Of a stretch of 64,000 nt of DNA, positions 42,750-51,530 are shown piece by piece. The first letter of the stretch is position 1, and every line of letters starts with the position of its first letter. Under the pieces are notes generated by a model. The model saw nothing but the letters and a program-made list of their open reading frames with translations, did no database searches and was not told where the DNA came from. The position numbers and the translations under genes are program-made. The stretch lies in assembly GCA_900753405.1 (NCBI GenBank), contig CAADYZ010000012.1:62001-126000 (forward strand). The letters run 5' to 3'. The stretch comes from Campylobacteraceae bacterium. GTDB lineage: Bacteria > Campylobacterota > Campylobacteria > Campylobacterales > Campylobacteraceae.

Positions 42750-44675
42750 TTAATTCCCTTCGACATAGGCTTTTAGTGGGCGTCCGATTTTGGGATGTTT
42801 GAGCTTTTTGATCGCCGAAGCTTCAATTTGCCTCACTCTCTCGCGCGTCACGCCAAGCGCCTCGCCGATCTCTTCAAGCGTCCTATCACTCTCGTCATCC
42901 ATCAGCCCAAACCGCATTCTAATCACCGTTCTTTCGCGCTCGCTAAGCTGCTCTAAAACGCTGTTGATCTGCTCGCGTAAGTCGTCTTTGAGGATCAAAT
43001 CCACCGGACTTGGACTGCTTTTGTCCTCGACAAAATCGCCGTATTTTCCGTCATCGTCACTCCCCACAGGCGCTTCAAGGCTGATCGGCTCTTTGGTGAT
43101 TTTGATGGCTTGTTTGATCTTATCCACGCTTAAATCAAGCTCTTTTGCGAGCGTGACAATGTCGGCTTCTTTGCCCGTTTCGTGGAGATATTTGCGGTTG
43201 ATGCGGTTGATGCGGTTGATGGTTTCGATCATATGGATCGGAATGCGGATCGTGCGGGCTTGGTCAGCGATCGCGCGGCTGATGGCTTGACGAATCCACC
43301 AAGTCGCGTAAGTTGAAAATTTGTAGCCTTTTTTGTATTCGAATTTATCCACCGCTTTCATCAGCCCGATATTACCCTCTTGGATGAGGTCTAAAAAGGC
43401 AAGTCCGCGGTTTGTAAAACGCTTTGCGATGCTCACAACAAGGCGCAAATTCGCCCTCGCCATCCGCCCCTTCGCGCCGTCTGCGATCTCTTTTCCTTTG
43501 TTGATCTGCTCTAAAACCCGCGCAAGCTCGGCAGGGTCGAGGTTAAAGCCAGTTTTGCTCGCCTCACGCGTCATAAAGAGTTTTTTGATCTCAACATACC
43601 TCGAAACCATTGTAATCTCACTCACGCGCGCGGCAATGTCCTCTTTGCTGAGTTTTAAAATGTCTTTTAAAATCGCCGCGTGAGTCTTTTTCAGCTCGTC
43701 GCTATGTAGCGGAATGCGGTATTCAAGCTTTTTTAACTCTTTTGCAAATTCGGTGTCGTTTTTCAAAGAATGCTCGATCGAACGGACGATTTCGTTGATG
43801 AGTTTGCTTGTCGGACCAAGCTCCATCAGCGCGTTTTTAAGCACAAGTTTTTTGAAAGCAAGGACGATTTTAGCTTCGGTTTTGATCTCACTTTCAAGGA
43901 CATTGTTTTGCTTAGCAGCGATCTTCTGCCAGTCTTTTTTCGCCTTTTCAAGCGCGTTGAAAGCCTCGTAAATCGTTTGTGCGCGGCGGTCAAGCGGGAT
44001 TTTTTTATTCAGTCCAACGACATTGATCTGCGCTGGCTCGTCCTCTGCAAACTCGCTCTCTTCGTCAAGTTCGCTCTCATCGTCAAGTTCTACTTCTTCG
44101 CCCGACTTGTCTTCGTCAAAGCTGCGGAAAAGCTCCTTAACGCGCCTCTCGCGGTTCATAAGCGGCACTTTGTATTGCAAAATAAAGTCGATCAAAAACG
44201 GCACTGAACAAAAGGCGTCTATAATGATGTCTTGTCCAAGTTCGATTAACTTGCTAATCTCAATCTCGTCTTCTTGCGTCAGCAACGCGACCGCACCCAT
44301 CTCGCGCAAATACATCCTCACAGGGCTGTCCGAGCGACTCCATTCAAGCAAGTCGTTGTCTGGCGTGTTGAGGTTAAAGTCGTCACTATCATCCCCATCC
44401 TCATCGCCCTCGATCTCTTCAAGGTTGTTTGCGTCAAACGCGGCGTTGTCGGCTATGCTGCGTTTTTTTAGCTCCTCGCGTCCGTAAGCTGCCGCGTCTA
44501 TTGAGCTGATGATTTTGACATTGTGTTTTTCAGCCAAAAGCATAACTTTTTTCAGCACAGAAGCGGTCGGCTGCGTCTTGAAAAGGCGCACAAGTTTTTC
44601 GATGGTTACGAATTTGTCTTGATTGTCCTCAAAAAGCTCATTGATCTCGCTGAAAATGTCGTTAGGTTTAACCAC
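42750..44675 (-). CDS. rpoD: Primary sigma factor (sigma-70, RpoD)
   Basis: 641 residues. RpoD directs RNA polymerase to housekeeping promoters. Visible: region 1.1 at the N-terminus, region 1.2 DSPVRMYLREMGAVALLTQ, a long acidic non-conserved region with DDESELDEESEFAEDE, region 2 RFTNRGLAFLDLIQEGNIGL plus MKAVDKFEYKKGYKFSTYA and TWWIRQAISRAIADQARTIR, region 3 RINRKYLHETGKE, and region 4 SERERTVIRMRFGLMDDESD with the helix-turn-helix LEEIGEALGVTRERVRQIEA. The start is GTG 44675 behind AAGGAGGCAAGC. Its terminator is formed by dispersed repeats. Confidence 0.98.
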   Translation of the reverse strand: MVKPNDIFSEINELFEDNQDKFVTIEKLVRLFKTQPTASVLKKVMLLAEKHNVKIISSIDAAAYGREELKKRSIADNAAFDANNLEEIEGDEDGDDSDDFNLNTPDNDLLEWSRSDSPVRMYLREMGAVALLTQEDEIEISKLIELGQDIIIDAFCSVPFLIDFILQYKVPLMNRERRVKELFRSFDEDKSGEEVELDDESELDEESEFAEDEPAQINVVGLNKKIPLDRRAQTIYEAFNALEKAKKDWQKIAAKQNNVLESEIKTEAKIVLAFKKLVLKNALMELGPTSKLINEIVRSIEHSLKNDTEFAKELKKLEYRIPLHSDELKKTHAAILKDILKLSKEDIAARVSEITMVSRYVEIKKLFMTREASKTGFNLDPAELARVLEQINKGKEIADGAKGRMARANLRLVVSIAKRFTNRGLAFLDLIQEGNIGLMKAVDKFEYKKGYKFSTYATWWIRQAISRAIADQARTIRIPIHMIETINRINRINRKYLHETGKEADIVTLAKELDLSVDKIKQAIKITKEPISLEAPVGSDDDGKYGDFVEDKSSPSPVDLILKDDLREQINSVLEQLSERERTVIRMRFGLMDDESDRTLEEIGEALGVTRERVRQIEASAIKKLKHPKIGRPLKAYVEGN

Positions 44676-44763
44676 GCTTGCCTCCTTGTTAAAAAGGGGT
44701 TAAGTTTAGCCTTTTTTTAATAAATTTTGGTTAAATTTAGCGAAATTTATTTTGGAGAGTGTT

Positions 44764-45747
44764 ATGAAACGCGCCTTTGCCGAGTGGGAAAAACAAGAGC
44801 TTTTGATGGTCGCTGCGCCGCACGAAAACACCGACTGGAAGCCGTATTTAAGCGAAATTCGCAGCGCTTATGTCGAATTTGTCAAGGCGGCTAGCGCGTT
44901 TGAAAAAGTTTTAGTGATAGCGCCTAGTTTTAACGACTTTTTGCCCTTTGCAGGAGTTGAAAATGTCGAGTTTTTTGCCGCCCAGACGAATGACACTTGG
45001 ATTAGAGATTACGGAGCGATCGACATCTTCGACGCCGAGCTCGACAAGGCGGTGAGTTACGACTTTAACTTCAACGCGTGGGGCGGAAAGTTTGAGTGCG
45101 GGCTGGACAACGCTTTAAACTCGAAGCTTTTTGGCGAGTTTTTTGGCACGAATTTGGAGAAGATTAACCTCATTTTAGAGGGCGGAAGTGTCGAGTTTAA
45201 CGGCGAGGGCGTGCTTTTGACGACAAGCGAATGTTTGCTAAACGATAACCGCAACGCACTTAGTAAAGAGAGTCTTGAAGAGCGTTTGAGCGAGCTTTTT
45301 GGACTAAAAAAAATCATCTGGCTCAGCGAAGGTTTCATCAAAGGCGACGACACCGACTCGCACATCGACACTCTCGCGCGTTTTGTCGCGCCAAATGTTA
45401 TTGCTCTGGCAGCTTGCGAGGATGAGGCAGACGAGCATTTTGCGCCGCTAAAAGCGCTTGAAAAACAGGTTTGCGCGGCGGGCTTTGAGGTTGTTCGCTT
45501 GCCGCTGCCGAGTCAGATCGTGTTTGATGGCAGGCGGCTTGGGGCGACTTATTGCAACTTCGTGTTTGTTAATGGCGGGTTGATCGTGCCGACTTACAAC
45601 GACTTGCGCGCGGATGAGTTCGCGCTTGAAGCGTTGCAAAAAGCCTTGCCAAACCGCAAAGTTGTTGGCGTAGATGCGAGCGTGTTTATTAGACAAAACG
45701 GCAGCCTTCACTGCTCGTGTCAAAACCGCTTTTTAGCAAAAAGGTAG
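44764..45747 (+). CDS. aguA: Agmatine deiminase
   Basis: About 327 residues from ATG 44764 (RBS TTTTGGAGAGTGTT). The enzyme converts agmatine to N-carbamoylputrescine and ammonia, ahead of AguB. It belongs to the peptidyl-arginine-deiminase-like amidinotransferase fold: AAPHENTDWKPYL, TNDTWIRDYGAI, FNAWGGKFECGLDN, ILEGGSVEFNGEGVLLTT, ECLLNDNRN, WLSEGFIKGDDTDSHID, and the catalytic Cys near the end in NGSLHCSCQN. It is divergent from rpoD. Its TAG stop is the first part of a dispersed-repeat copy. Confidence 0.95.
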   Translation: MKRAFAEWEKQELLMVAAPHENTDWKPYLSEIRSAYVEFVKAASAFEKVLVIAPSFNDFLPFAGVENVEFFAAQTNDTWIRDYGAIDIFDAELDKAVSYDFNFNAWGGKFECGLDNALNSKLFGEFFGTNLEKINLILEGGSVEFNGEGVLLTTSECLLNDNRNALSKESLEERLSELFGLKKIIWLSEGFIKGDDTDSHIDTLARFVAPNVIALAACEDEADEHFAPLKALEKQVCAAGFEVVRLPLPSQIVFDGRRLGATYCNFVFVNGGLIVPTYNDLRADEFALEALQKALPNRKVVGVDASVFIRQNGSLHCSCQNRFLAKR

Positions 45748-45787
45748 TCAAATTCGGTTTTAGCAAAATGTCAAAACCAAATTTGGT
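45748..45787 (+). repeat. Inverted repeat pair starting at the aguA stop codon
   Basis: AAATTCGGTTTT (45750-45761) faces AAAACCAAATTT (45773-45784), with one mismatch in 12 bp and an 11-nt loop; preceded by the aguA stop TAG. Probable terminator. Confidence 0.65.
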
Positions 45788-45868
45788 TGATTTGCGGCTG
45801 GGTTTGAAAAAAATTTAAGAAATTTTTAGGCAAAATTCACAATTTATCTCACTTTACAAAGGATTTGT

Positions 45869-46489
45869 ATGAAAACATTGGCAAAACTCTCACTTGCAGC
45901 CGCACTTCTTGGCGCGCCACTTAGTGCAAACGCGTTGGCACAAATTTTTGCTGGGGCTGACGGCGTGTATTCTGACACGACTTTAAGAAGCGGTCCGTTT
46001 GGCAAAAACAGCGATAAGATTATGGGTTATGGCGTGCGAGGCGGCGTTTATCTTGGAGATTCAAAGCTTTATTTAGGCTATTACTACGAGCCAAAAGCTG
46101 AGTTAAAAGTTAGCAACGGCGACTACACTTGGGACGCGAAGAAGATCGTTCTAGGTTGGGACTGGGGCGTGATCGGCGCATTTGGCTTTAAGCTTGTTGT
46201 GGGTGCAAATGTCGGTCGAGCGGACACAAAAGAGACCTACGCTTTTAGTGACGGACGCAAAGAGGACTTTTCAAATTCGGGCTGGCTAGCAGGGATCAAA
46301 GCAGGCGTGAAATACGAATTTTTAAAATTTAACGAGATCGAATTTGGCGTTAAACGCGAGTGGGGTTGGTATGGCGACATCTCAAAACCAGAGCTAACGG
46401 GCGGCGCGCTCAACTTCTCAAACAAAGACAACACAAGGCAAGAGAGCACTTCGCTCTACCTTGGCTACATCTTCAAATTCGGAATCTAG
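45869..46489 (+). CDS. Outer-membrane beta-barrel protein, small
   Basis: 206 residues with a clear signal peptide, MKTLAKLSLAAALLGAPLSANA. The mature part is a run of amphipathic beta strands with alternating aromatic residues (AQIFAGADGVYSD, KIMGYGVRGGVYLGDSKLYL, GYYYEPKAELKVSNGDYTWD, IGAFGFKLVVGANVGRAD, FSNSGWLAGIKAGVKYEF, EIEFGVKREWGWYGDIS) and ends in SLYLGYIFKFGI, a typical final strand with an aromatic near the C-terminus. An eight-stranded barrel is likely. No specific family or function is recognised. Start follows AAAGGATTTGT. mqnD begins 1 bp after its stop. Confidence 0.85.
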   Translation: MKTLAKLSLAAALLGAPLSANALAQIFAGADGVYSDTTLRSGPFGKNSDKIMGYGVRGGVYLGDSKLYLGYYYEPKAELKVSNGDYTWDAKKIVLGWDWGVIGAFGFKLVVGANVGRADTKETYAFSDGRKEDFSNSGWLAGIKAGVKYEFLKFNEIEFGVKREWGWYGDISKPELTGGALNFSNKDNTRQESTSLYLGYIFKFGI

Positions 46490-46490
46490 T

Positions 46491-47351
46491 TTGAAAGAGG
46501 TTGTGGTTGGGCATTCGCCGGATGCGGATGACATTTTTATGTATATGGCGGTGAAATTTGGCTGGGTGAGTTCAAAAATCGCATTTAGCAACTTTGCTGA
46601 GGACATCCAAACTTTGAATTTAGCCGCTTTAAGAGGCGAGGTGGATGTGGGTGCGATCAGCTTTGGGGTTTATCCGCTCATCTGCAAAGACTACGCACTT
46701 TTACGCACTGCGGTGAGTTTTGGCGAGGGTTATGGTCCAAAGCTTGTCAAAAAACGCGGCGCGCGGCTGAGGCGAAACTTCAAGGTGGCTTTAAGCGGGC
46801 AACACACGACAAACGCACTGCTTTTTAGAGCTGCTTACAAGGACGCGAGAATTGTGTATAAAAACTTCCTTGACATCGAAGCGGCGGTTTTAAGCGGCGA
46901 GGTGGATGCGGGAGTTTTGATCCACGAGAGCATTTTAAATTACAGCGACTCGCTTGAAGTTGAGCGTGAAATTTTTGACATTTGGCGCGAATTTGCGGGC
47001 GGTGAGTTGCCGTTGCCGCTTGGCGGGATGGCGCTTCGGCGGAGTTTGGTGCTGCTGGATGCGATCGAGATCGAGCGGGTTTTGACGCAGGCTGTGCGCG
47101 TGGCGACAACGCACAAAAGACTGCTTAGCAGGATGCTTTTGGAGCGAAATTTGGTTCGCGTGAGTGACGCTGAGTTGGAAAAATATCTCTCGCTTTATGC
47201 AAACGAAAACTCAGTGAGTATGAGCGAGACTCAGCTAGACGCGGTAGATAAACTTTTTGAGCTTGGCTACAACAGCGGATTTTACGACCACATTTGCAAA
47301 GCCCGCGACAACCTCATCCCAACGCAATACCGCGAGTTGAGATTTAGCTAA
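46491..47351 (+). CDS. mqnD: 1,4-dihydroxy-6-naphthoate synthase
   Basis: About 286 residues. MqnD acts on cyclic de-hypoxanthine futalosine in the futalosine route to menaquinone, the route used by campylobacters. Hallmarks: VVVGHSPDADDIFMYMAVKF at the N-terminus, IQTLNLAALRGEVDVGAISF, YPLICKDYALLRTAVSFGEG, ALSGQHTTNALLFRAAY, GVLIHESILNYSD, and GELPLPLGGMALRR. No ATG is available; TTG 46491 puts the conserved N-terminus in place, while the alternative TTG 46461 overlaps the barrel gene. It is followed by gmhB after 10 bp. Confidence 0.93.
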   Translation: MKEVVVGHSPDADDIFMYMAVKFGWVSSKIAFSNFAEDIQTLNLAALRGEVDVGAISFGVYPLICKDYALLRTAVSFGEGYGPKLVKKRGARLRRNFKVALSGQHTTNALLFRAAYKDARIVYKNFLDIEAAVLSGEVDAGVLIHESILNYSDSLEVEREIFDIWREFAGGELPLPLGGMALRRSLVLLDAIEIERVLTQAVRVATTHKRLLSRMLLERNLVRVSDAELEKYLSLYANENSVSMSETQLDAVDKLFELGYNSGFYDHICKARDNLIPTQYRELRFS

Positions 47352-47361
47352 AAGGGCGGCG

Positions 47362-47931
47362 GTGAAGGCGGTTTTTTTAGACCGAGACGGGGTGATCAAC
47401 GAAGACTTTGGCTATGTCAGCGCACGCGAAAATTTCATCTTCAAAGAGGGAATTTTTGAGGCTTTACGAGGCTTTACGAGGCTTAGTTACGCGCTTTTTG
47501 TCGTCACAAACCAGTCGGGCATCGCGCGTGGTTTTTACACGCAAGAGCAGTTTTTAACGCTAAATTCGTGGATGCTTGGCGAGTTTGAAAAGCAGGGTGT
47601 TTTTGTCAAAAAAGTTTATTTTTGTCCGCATTCACCACAGCAGAGTTGCGAGTGCAGAAAGCCTAAAAGCGGGATGATTTTAGCGGCTAAACGCGAGTTT
47701 GGGGTGGATCTAAAACGCTCGATTTTAGTCGGCGACAAACTTAGCGACATCGAGGCTGGCTTAAACGCGGGCGTTGGCAGGAATTTTTTGATCTCGCCGC
47801 AAGAGGGGCAGGAGTCGTGCGGCGCGCAAATCGCGGATTTGTCAAAATCAAATTTGGTTTTAACAAAACTCGAATTTCGTCAAATTCCAAGCGTTTTAGC
47901 CCTTTTTCAACTCATCGCAAATGAAGGCTAG
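47362..47931 (+). CDS. gmhB: D-glycero-D-manno-heptose 1,7-bisphosphate phosphatase
   Basis: 189 residues, GTG start at 47362. A HAD phosphatase that removes the 7-phosphate in ADP-heptose synthesis for lipooligosaccharide. HAD motifs: VFLDRDGVINEDFGYV (nucleophile Asp), FVVTNQSGIARGFYT, RKPKSGMILAAKREF, LVGDKLSDIEAGLNAG. The Zn loop is CPHSPQQSCEC. After the last HAD motif the chain carries a segment IADLSKSNLVLTKLEFRQI that is the translated dispersed repeat (about 47836-47876). The end overlaps the next gene by 11 bp. Confidence 0.93.
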   Translation: MKAVFLDRDGVINEDFGYVSARENFIFKEGIFEALRGFTRLSYALFVVTNQSGIARGFYTQEQFLTLNSWMLGEFEKQGVFVKKVYFCPHSPQQSCECRKPKSGMILAAKREFGVDLKRSILVGDKLSDIEAGLNAGVGRNFLISPQEGQESCGAQIADLSKSNLVLTKLEFRQIPSVLALFQLIANEG

Positions 47932-48373
47932 CCAAAAGGCGTTTAGCCTGCTTGTTGCCGTTGTTGCATTAGTTTTGCTCTCGCTTTTTGGCGTAAGTGC
48001 GCTTCGTTTTACTAACCTAAACCAACACAGAGTCGCCCACGCAGCCGCCCTTGCCCAAGCCAAAATTTTCACTCACACCGCGACACAAGAGGCGTTTTTT
48101 GAGTTTTTAAAATCTGCTAAAACCGAATTTGAAATCTACTTTCCAAACCGCCAAAATCCGCTTTTTAAAAGTAGCGTGAAGATCCAAATTCTCCACACCG
48201 CGTCCGCAAACGAGTCAAATTCGGTTTTTGCAAATTCGCAAAACGCAACCGCGTTGCAAAACGCCGCTTCGCCGCAAAAACGCATCGAAGCCGTCAGGCT
48301 TGTTGTAACCACAAACTCGCTCAACCACACGCCTGCTATCCGCATCGTCAAGGTCACAACCAAGCTGCCGTGA
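47921..48373 (+). CDS. Pilin-like (prepilin-type N-terminus) protein
   Basis: 150 residues. The N-terminus, MKASQKAFSLLVAVVALVLLSLFGVSAL, has a short basic leader, a possible prepilin cleavage at A/F and a long hydrophobic helix, as in type IV pilins and type II pseudopilins; the conserved Glu at +5 is absent (Val), as in minor pseudopilin K-type subunits. The rest is a small globular domain. Two dispersed-repeat copies are translated in it: SAKTEFEIYF (about 48115) and NESNSVFANSQN (about 48212). It overlaps gmhB and is followed 131 bp later by hisS. Role unknown; export or competence is possible. Confidence 0.75.
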   Translation: MKASQKAFSLLVAVVALVLLSLFGVSALRFTNLNQHRVAHAAALAQAKIFTHTATQEAFFEFLKSAKTEFEIYFPNRQNPLFKSSVKIQILHTASANESNSVFANSQNATALQNAASPQKRIEAVRLVVTTNSLNHTPAIRIVKVTTKLP

Positions 48374-48503
48374 GGGCGCGGTGTGTTAAATTTACACACT
48401 TGTGCCAAACGGGCGAGGCAAGTTTAAGAAAATCTTCAAATCACTTCGCATTTTAAGCTAAAATTTGTCAAATTTACAGCCCATTTTAGACAAAAGAGAG
48501 AGT

Positions 48504-49748
48504 ATGATAACTTCACTAAGAGGAATGCAGGATTTAACAGGGCAGAGGGCGGCGGTTTTTGAGCGAGTTGTGAAGTGTGCAAGTCAAATTGCTAGCAGAT
48601 ATGGCTTTGAGTTTTGCGAGTTGCCAAAGCTTGAAGAGAGCGGGCTTTTTCGCCGCAGTGTGGGTGAGAGCAGCGACATTGTCGGCAAGGAGATGTATGA
48701 GTTTTTAGACAAAGGCGGCAACAGCGTCTGCCTGCGTCCAGAGGGGACAGCAGGGGCGGTGAGGGCGTTTGTCGAGGCGAAATTTGACCGCGCGGGCGGC
48801 GTGAAGCGGTGGTTTTACTACGGGTCGATGTTTCGTTACGAAAGACCGCAAAAAGGGCGTTTGCGCGAATTTCACCAGTTTGGTGTGGAGTGTTTTGGCG
48901 AGGCGAGTGAGTTGGAGGATGTGGCGGTGATCTTGATGGCGAGTGAGATTTTGCGTGAGCTTGGCATCGAGGCAAATTTGAAGCTAAACTCGCTTGGCAC
49001 GCAAGAGTCGATGAGGCGTTACAAGGCGGCGTTGGACGAGTTTTTGAGTGGCTCGGGTGAGGCGCTTTGTGAGGATTGTCAGCGAAGAAGAAGCACAAAC
49101 ATCATCCGCGTCCTTGACTGCAAAAACGAGAGTTGCCAAAAGGTGATCGCAAACGCGCCGGTGATCTTAGACTTTCTATCAGACGCGGAGAGGGCGGAGT
49201 TTGAGCGGGTTTGTGCGGTGCTGAAAAATGCTAAAATCGAATTTGAAATCGACCCGCATTTAGTTCGCGGACTTGACTACTACACAAAAACTGCGTTTGA
49301 GTTTCAAAGCTCGCAAATTGGCGCAAAAAGCGCAGTTATCGGCGGCGGGCGGTATGACGGGCTTGTGGAGTGTTTGGGCGGACGGGCGACTGCGGCAGTT
49401 GGTTGGGCGATGGGCGTGGAGAGGATTTGCGAGATTTTGGCGTTAAAAGAGTGCGAAAAAAGCGGACCTGACGCCTTTGTGTGTGCGATGGATGCGGAGT
49501 TTTTAGACGAGGCGTTTTTGCTCGCGCAAGGGTTGCGAAAAGAGTTTAAAACGCAAGTTTCTTACGAGGCAAAAGGGGCGCAAAAACTGCTTGCAGCGGC
49601 GGACAAGTTGAGTGCTGAGTGGTTCGTGTGTTTAGCGGCAAACGAGGCAAAAGAGGGCAAAGTTTGGGTGAAAAACCTTCGCACGCAAGAGCAGTGGCGC
49701 GTGGCAAAAGACGAAATTTCAAATTTGATTTTAAAGGAGCGAGAATGA
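48504..49748 (+). CDS. hisS: Histidyl-tRNA synthetase
   Basis: About 414 residues, the usual class II HisRS. It attaches His to tRNA-His. Motifs: MITSLRGMQDLTGQRAAVFE, motif 2 KRWFYYGSMFRYERPQKGRLREF, HQFGVECFGEAS, and the HisA signature LVRGLDYYTKTAFEF, then the C-terminal anticodon-binding part. Motif 3 AAVGWAMGVERICEIL is present. ATG 48504 follows AAAAGAGAGAGT; the frame extends to 48465. Stop overlaps fumC by ATGA. A dispersed-repeat copy at about 49226 reads AKIEFEIDP. Confidence 0.96.
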   Translation: MITSLRGMQDLTGQRAAVFERVVKCASQIASRYGFEFCELPKLEESGLFRRSVGESSDIVGKEMYEFLDKGGNSVCLRPEGTAGAVRAFVEAKFDRAGGVKRWFYYGSMFRYERPQKGRLREFHQFGVECFGEASELEDVAVILMASEILRELGIEANLKLNSLGTQESMRRYKAALDEFLSGSGEALCEDCQRRRSTNIIRVLDCKNESCQKVIANAPVILDFLSDAERAEFERVCAVLKNAKIEFEIDPHLVRGLDYYTKTAFEFQSSQIGAKSAVIGGGRYDGLVECLGGRATAAVGWAMGVERICEILALKECEKSGPDAFVCAMDAEFLDEAFLLAQGLRKEFKTQVSYEAKGAQKLLAAADKLSAEWFVCLAANEAKEGKVWVKNLRTQEQWRVAKDEISNLILKERE

Positions 49749-51136
49749 GGGTTGAGAAGGACACGATGGGCGAGATCAAAGTGCCAAAAGACGCACTTTG
49801 GGGAGCGCAAACGCAACGAAGCAAGGAGAATTTCTGCATCGGCAAAGGGACGATGCCATTGGAGATCATCCACGCTTTTGGCGAGTTAAAACGGGCGTGC
49901 GCGGTGGTAAATCACAAACTTGGTAGGCTAAATGACGAGAAAACTAACGCCATTTGCCGCGCGTGTGACGAGGTCGTAAGCGGCGAGCTTGACGCGCAAT
50001 TTCCGCTTGTCGTGTGGCAAACGGGCAGCGGGACGCAGAGTAATATGAATGTCAATGAGGTTGTCGCAAACCGCGCGACTATGTTGCTTGGCGGGGATTT
50101 TCGCACGACTAAGCTTGTGCATCCAAACGACGATGTGAATAAAGGGCAAAGTTCAAACGACACCTTTCCAACGGCGATGCGGATCGCTTTTGTGCGCGCG
50201 GTTGAGGAGGAGTTGATGCCGAATTTGGACTACTTGCTAGCTGAGTTTGACAAAAAAGTTGCCGAATTTGCGGGCATTGTGAAGATCGGGCGGACGCACT
50301 TGCAAGACGCCACGCCGCTTACTTTGGGGCAGGAATTTAGCGGCTATGCGCATATGTTGCGAGCCTCTAAGGCGCAAATTTTAGCAGCGTTGCCATTTGT
50401 TTGCGAGCTAGCCATCGGCGGCACGGCGGTTGGCACGGGGCTAAACAGTCACCCAGAATTTAGTCAAATGGTGAGCGAGGAGCTAAACTCAAATTCGAAT
50501 TTGACAACGAAATTTCTCTCGCATCCAAACAAATTTCACGCGCTCACAAGTCACGATGGCGAGGTGTTTTTGAGCGGCGCGCTCAATGCGCTTGGAGCGA
50601 ATTTGATGAAGATCGCAAACGACTTGCGCCACTTAGCGAGCGGTCCTAGGTGCGGGATCGGCGAGATCAGTCTGCCTGAAAACGAGCCGGGAAGTTCGAT
50701 AATGCCTGGTAAGGTCAATCCAACTCAATGCGAGGCGATTACGATGGTTGCGGTGCAGGTTGCGGGGGATGCGCAAAGCGTGGCGTTTGGCGCGAGTCAA
50801 GGCAACTTCGAGCTAAATGTTTTCAAGCCTGTCATCGCGCACAATCTGCTTGAAATGATCAACCTGCTTGCGACTTCGATGCGAAGTTTTGGCGAGCATT
50901 GCGTGAGCGGGATCAAAGCAAACGAAGAGCGCATCGCGCAGTTGTTGCGTGAGAGTTTGATGCTTGTGACGGCTCTAAACCCGCACATCGGCTACGAAAA
51001 CGCCGCTAAAATCGCAAAAAGCGCGCACAAAAACGGCACGACTTTGCGCCACGAGGCGATCGCTCTTGGGCTGCTTAGCGAGACTGAGTTTGACGCGTGG
51101 GTTAAGCCTGAGGAGATGACTTCGCCAAAGGCGTAA
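49745..51136 (+). CDS. fumC: Class II fumarate hydratase
   Basis: About 463 residues from ATG 49745 (RBS AAAGGAGCGAGA). The enzyme hydrates fumarate to malate. Signatures: TMGEIKVPKDALWGAQTQRS, QTGSGTQSNMNVNEVVANRA, HPNDDVNKGQSSNDTFPTAM, KIGRTHLQDATPLTLGQEFS, and GSSIMPGKVNPTQCEAITMV with the active-site loop. It is coupled to hisS by a 4-bp overlap, an unusual partner. A dispersed-repeat copy at about 50490 is read as NSNSNLTTKF in the sequence. Fe-S-free class, useful in oxic conditions. Confidence 0.96.
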   Translation: MRVEKDTMGEIKVPKDALWGAQTQRSKENFCIGKGTMPLEIIHAFGELKRACAVVNHKLGRLNDEKTNAICRACDEVVSGELDAQFPLVVWQTGSGTQSNMNVNEVVANRATMLLGGDFRTTKLVHPNDDVNKGQSSNDTFPTAMRIAFVRAVEEELMPNLDYLLAEFDKKVAEFAGIVKIGRTHLQDATPLTLGQEFSGYAHMLRASKAQILAALPFVCELAIGGTAVGTGLNSHPEFSQMVSEELNSNSNLTTKFLSHPNKFHALTSHDGEVFLSGALNALGANLMKIANDLRHLASGPRCGIGEISLPENEPGSSIMPGKVNPTQCEAITMVAVQVAGDAQSVAFGASQGNFELNVFKPVIAHNLLEMINLLATSMRSFGEHCVSGIKANEERIAQLLRESLMLVTALNPHIGYENAAKIAKSAHKNGTTLRHEAIALGLLSETEFDAWVKPEEMTSPKA

Positions 51137-51159
51137 AGGTTTAAAAGCTTCAAAAAACA

Positions 51160-51187
51160 GCGGCGGTTGGCGGTTGCTCGCCGCCGC
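51160..51187 (+). terminator. GC hairpin after fumC
   Basis: GCGGCGG (51160-51166) pairs with CCGCCGC (51181-51187) across a 14-nt loop, 23 bp past the fumC stop, followed by GAGTTTAATTTCT; a weak terminator. Confidence 0.45.
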
Positions 51188-51350
51188 GAGTTTAATTTCT
51201 CGTCAAGTTTAATTTCTTGCTTGGTTTCTAACTTCTCTCATTTTACTTTTTTTGCCAAAATGTTACTAGCTTGTTGAAGTGTTGGCGTCTGTTTTGCAAA
51301 AAGTGGTGAGCCGCAAGTCAAATTCGGTTTTGACAAAATGCAAGTGAAAG

Positions 51351-51426
51351 TGGTGGGTCAATTAGGACTTGAACCTAAGACCGACCCGTTATGAGCGGGT
51401 TGCTCTAACCACTGAGCTATTGACCC
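51351..51426 (-). tRNA. tRNA with CAU anticodon (Ile2-like, or elongator Met)
   Basis: 76 nt including encoded CCA. Acceptor GGGTCAA/TTGACCC, D-arm AGCTCAGTGGTTAGAGC, anticodon arm ACCCG-CTCATAA-CGGGT, T-arm with GGTTCAAGTCC. The anticodon is CAU. The arrangement GTGGTTAGAGCA with GGTTCAAGTCC resembles tRNA-Ile2 (which is modified to lysidine), more than the elongator tRNA-Met, but I cannot settle this by eye. It is not the initiator type, since position 1 pairs (G-C) with position 72. Dispersed repeats flank it at 51317 and 51490. Confidence 0.9.
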
Positions 51427-51530
51427 AAAAAGGTTTTCATTCTAGCAAAAACTAGGTTAAACAAATCTTAGCCTAACTTTGCGTGGCGCGTCAAACTTGT
51501 TAAAACCAAATTTGACGCGTTGCTTGGCTG

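Noticed and set aside
43770..44487. Plus-strand ORFs opposite rpoD
   Set aside because: They run opposite the well-conserved RpoD frame and are Ser- or Phe-rich shadow frames.
51351..51426. Initiator tRNA-Met
   Set aside because: The first acceptor pair is a normal G-C, and the anticodon stem lacks the three G-C pairs typical for initiators.
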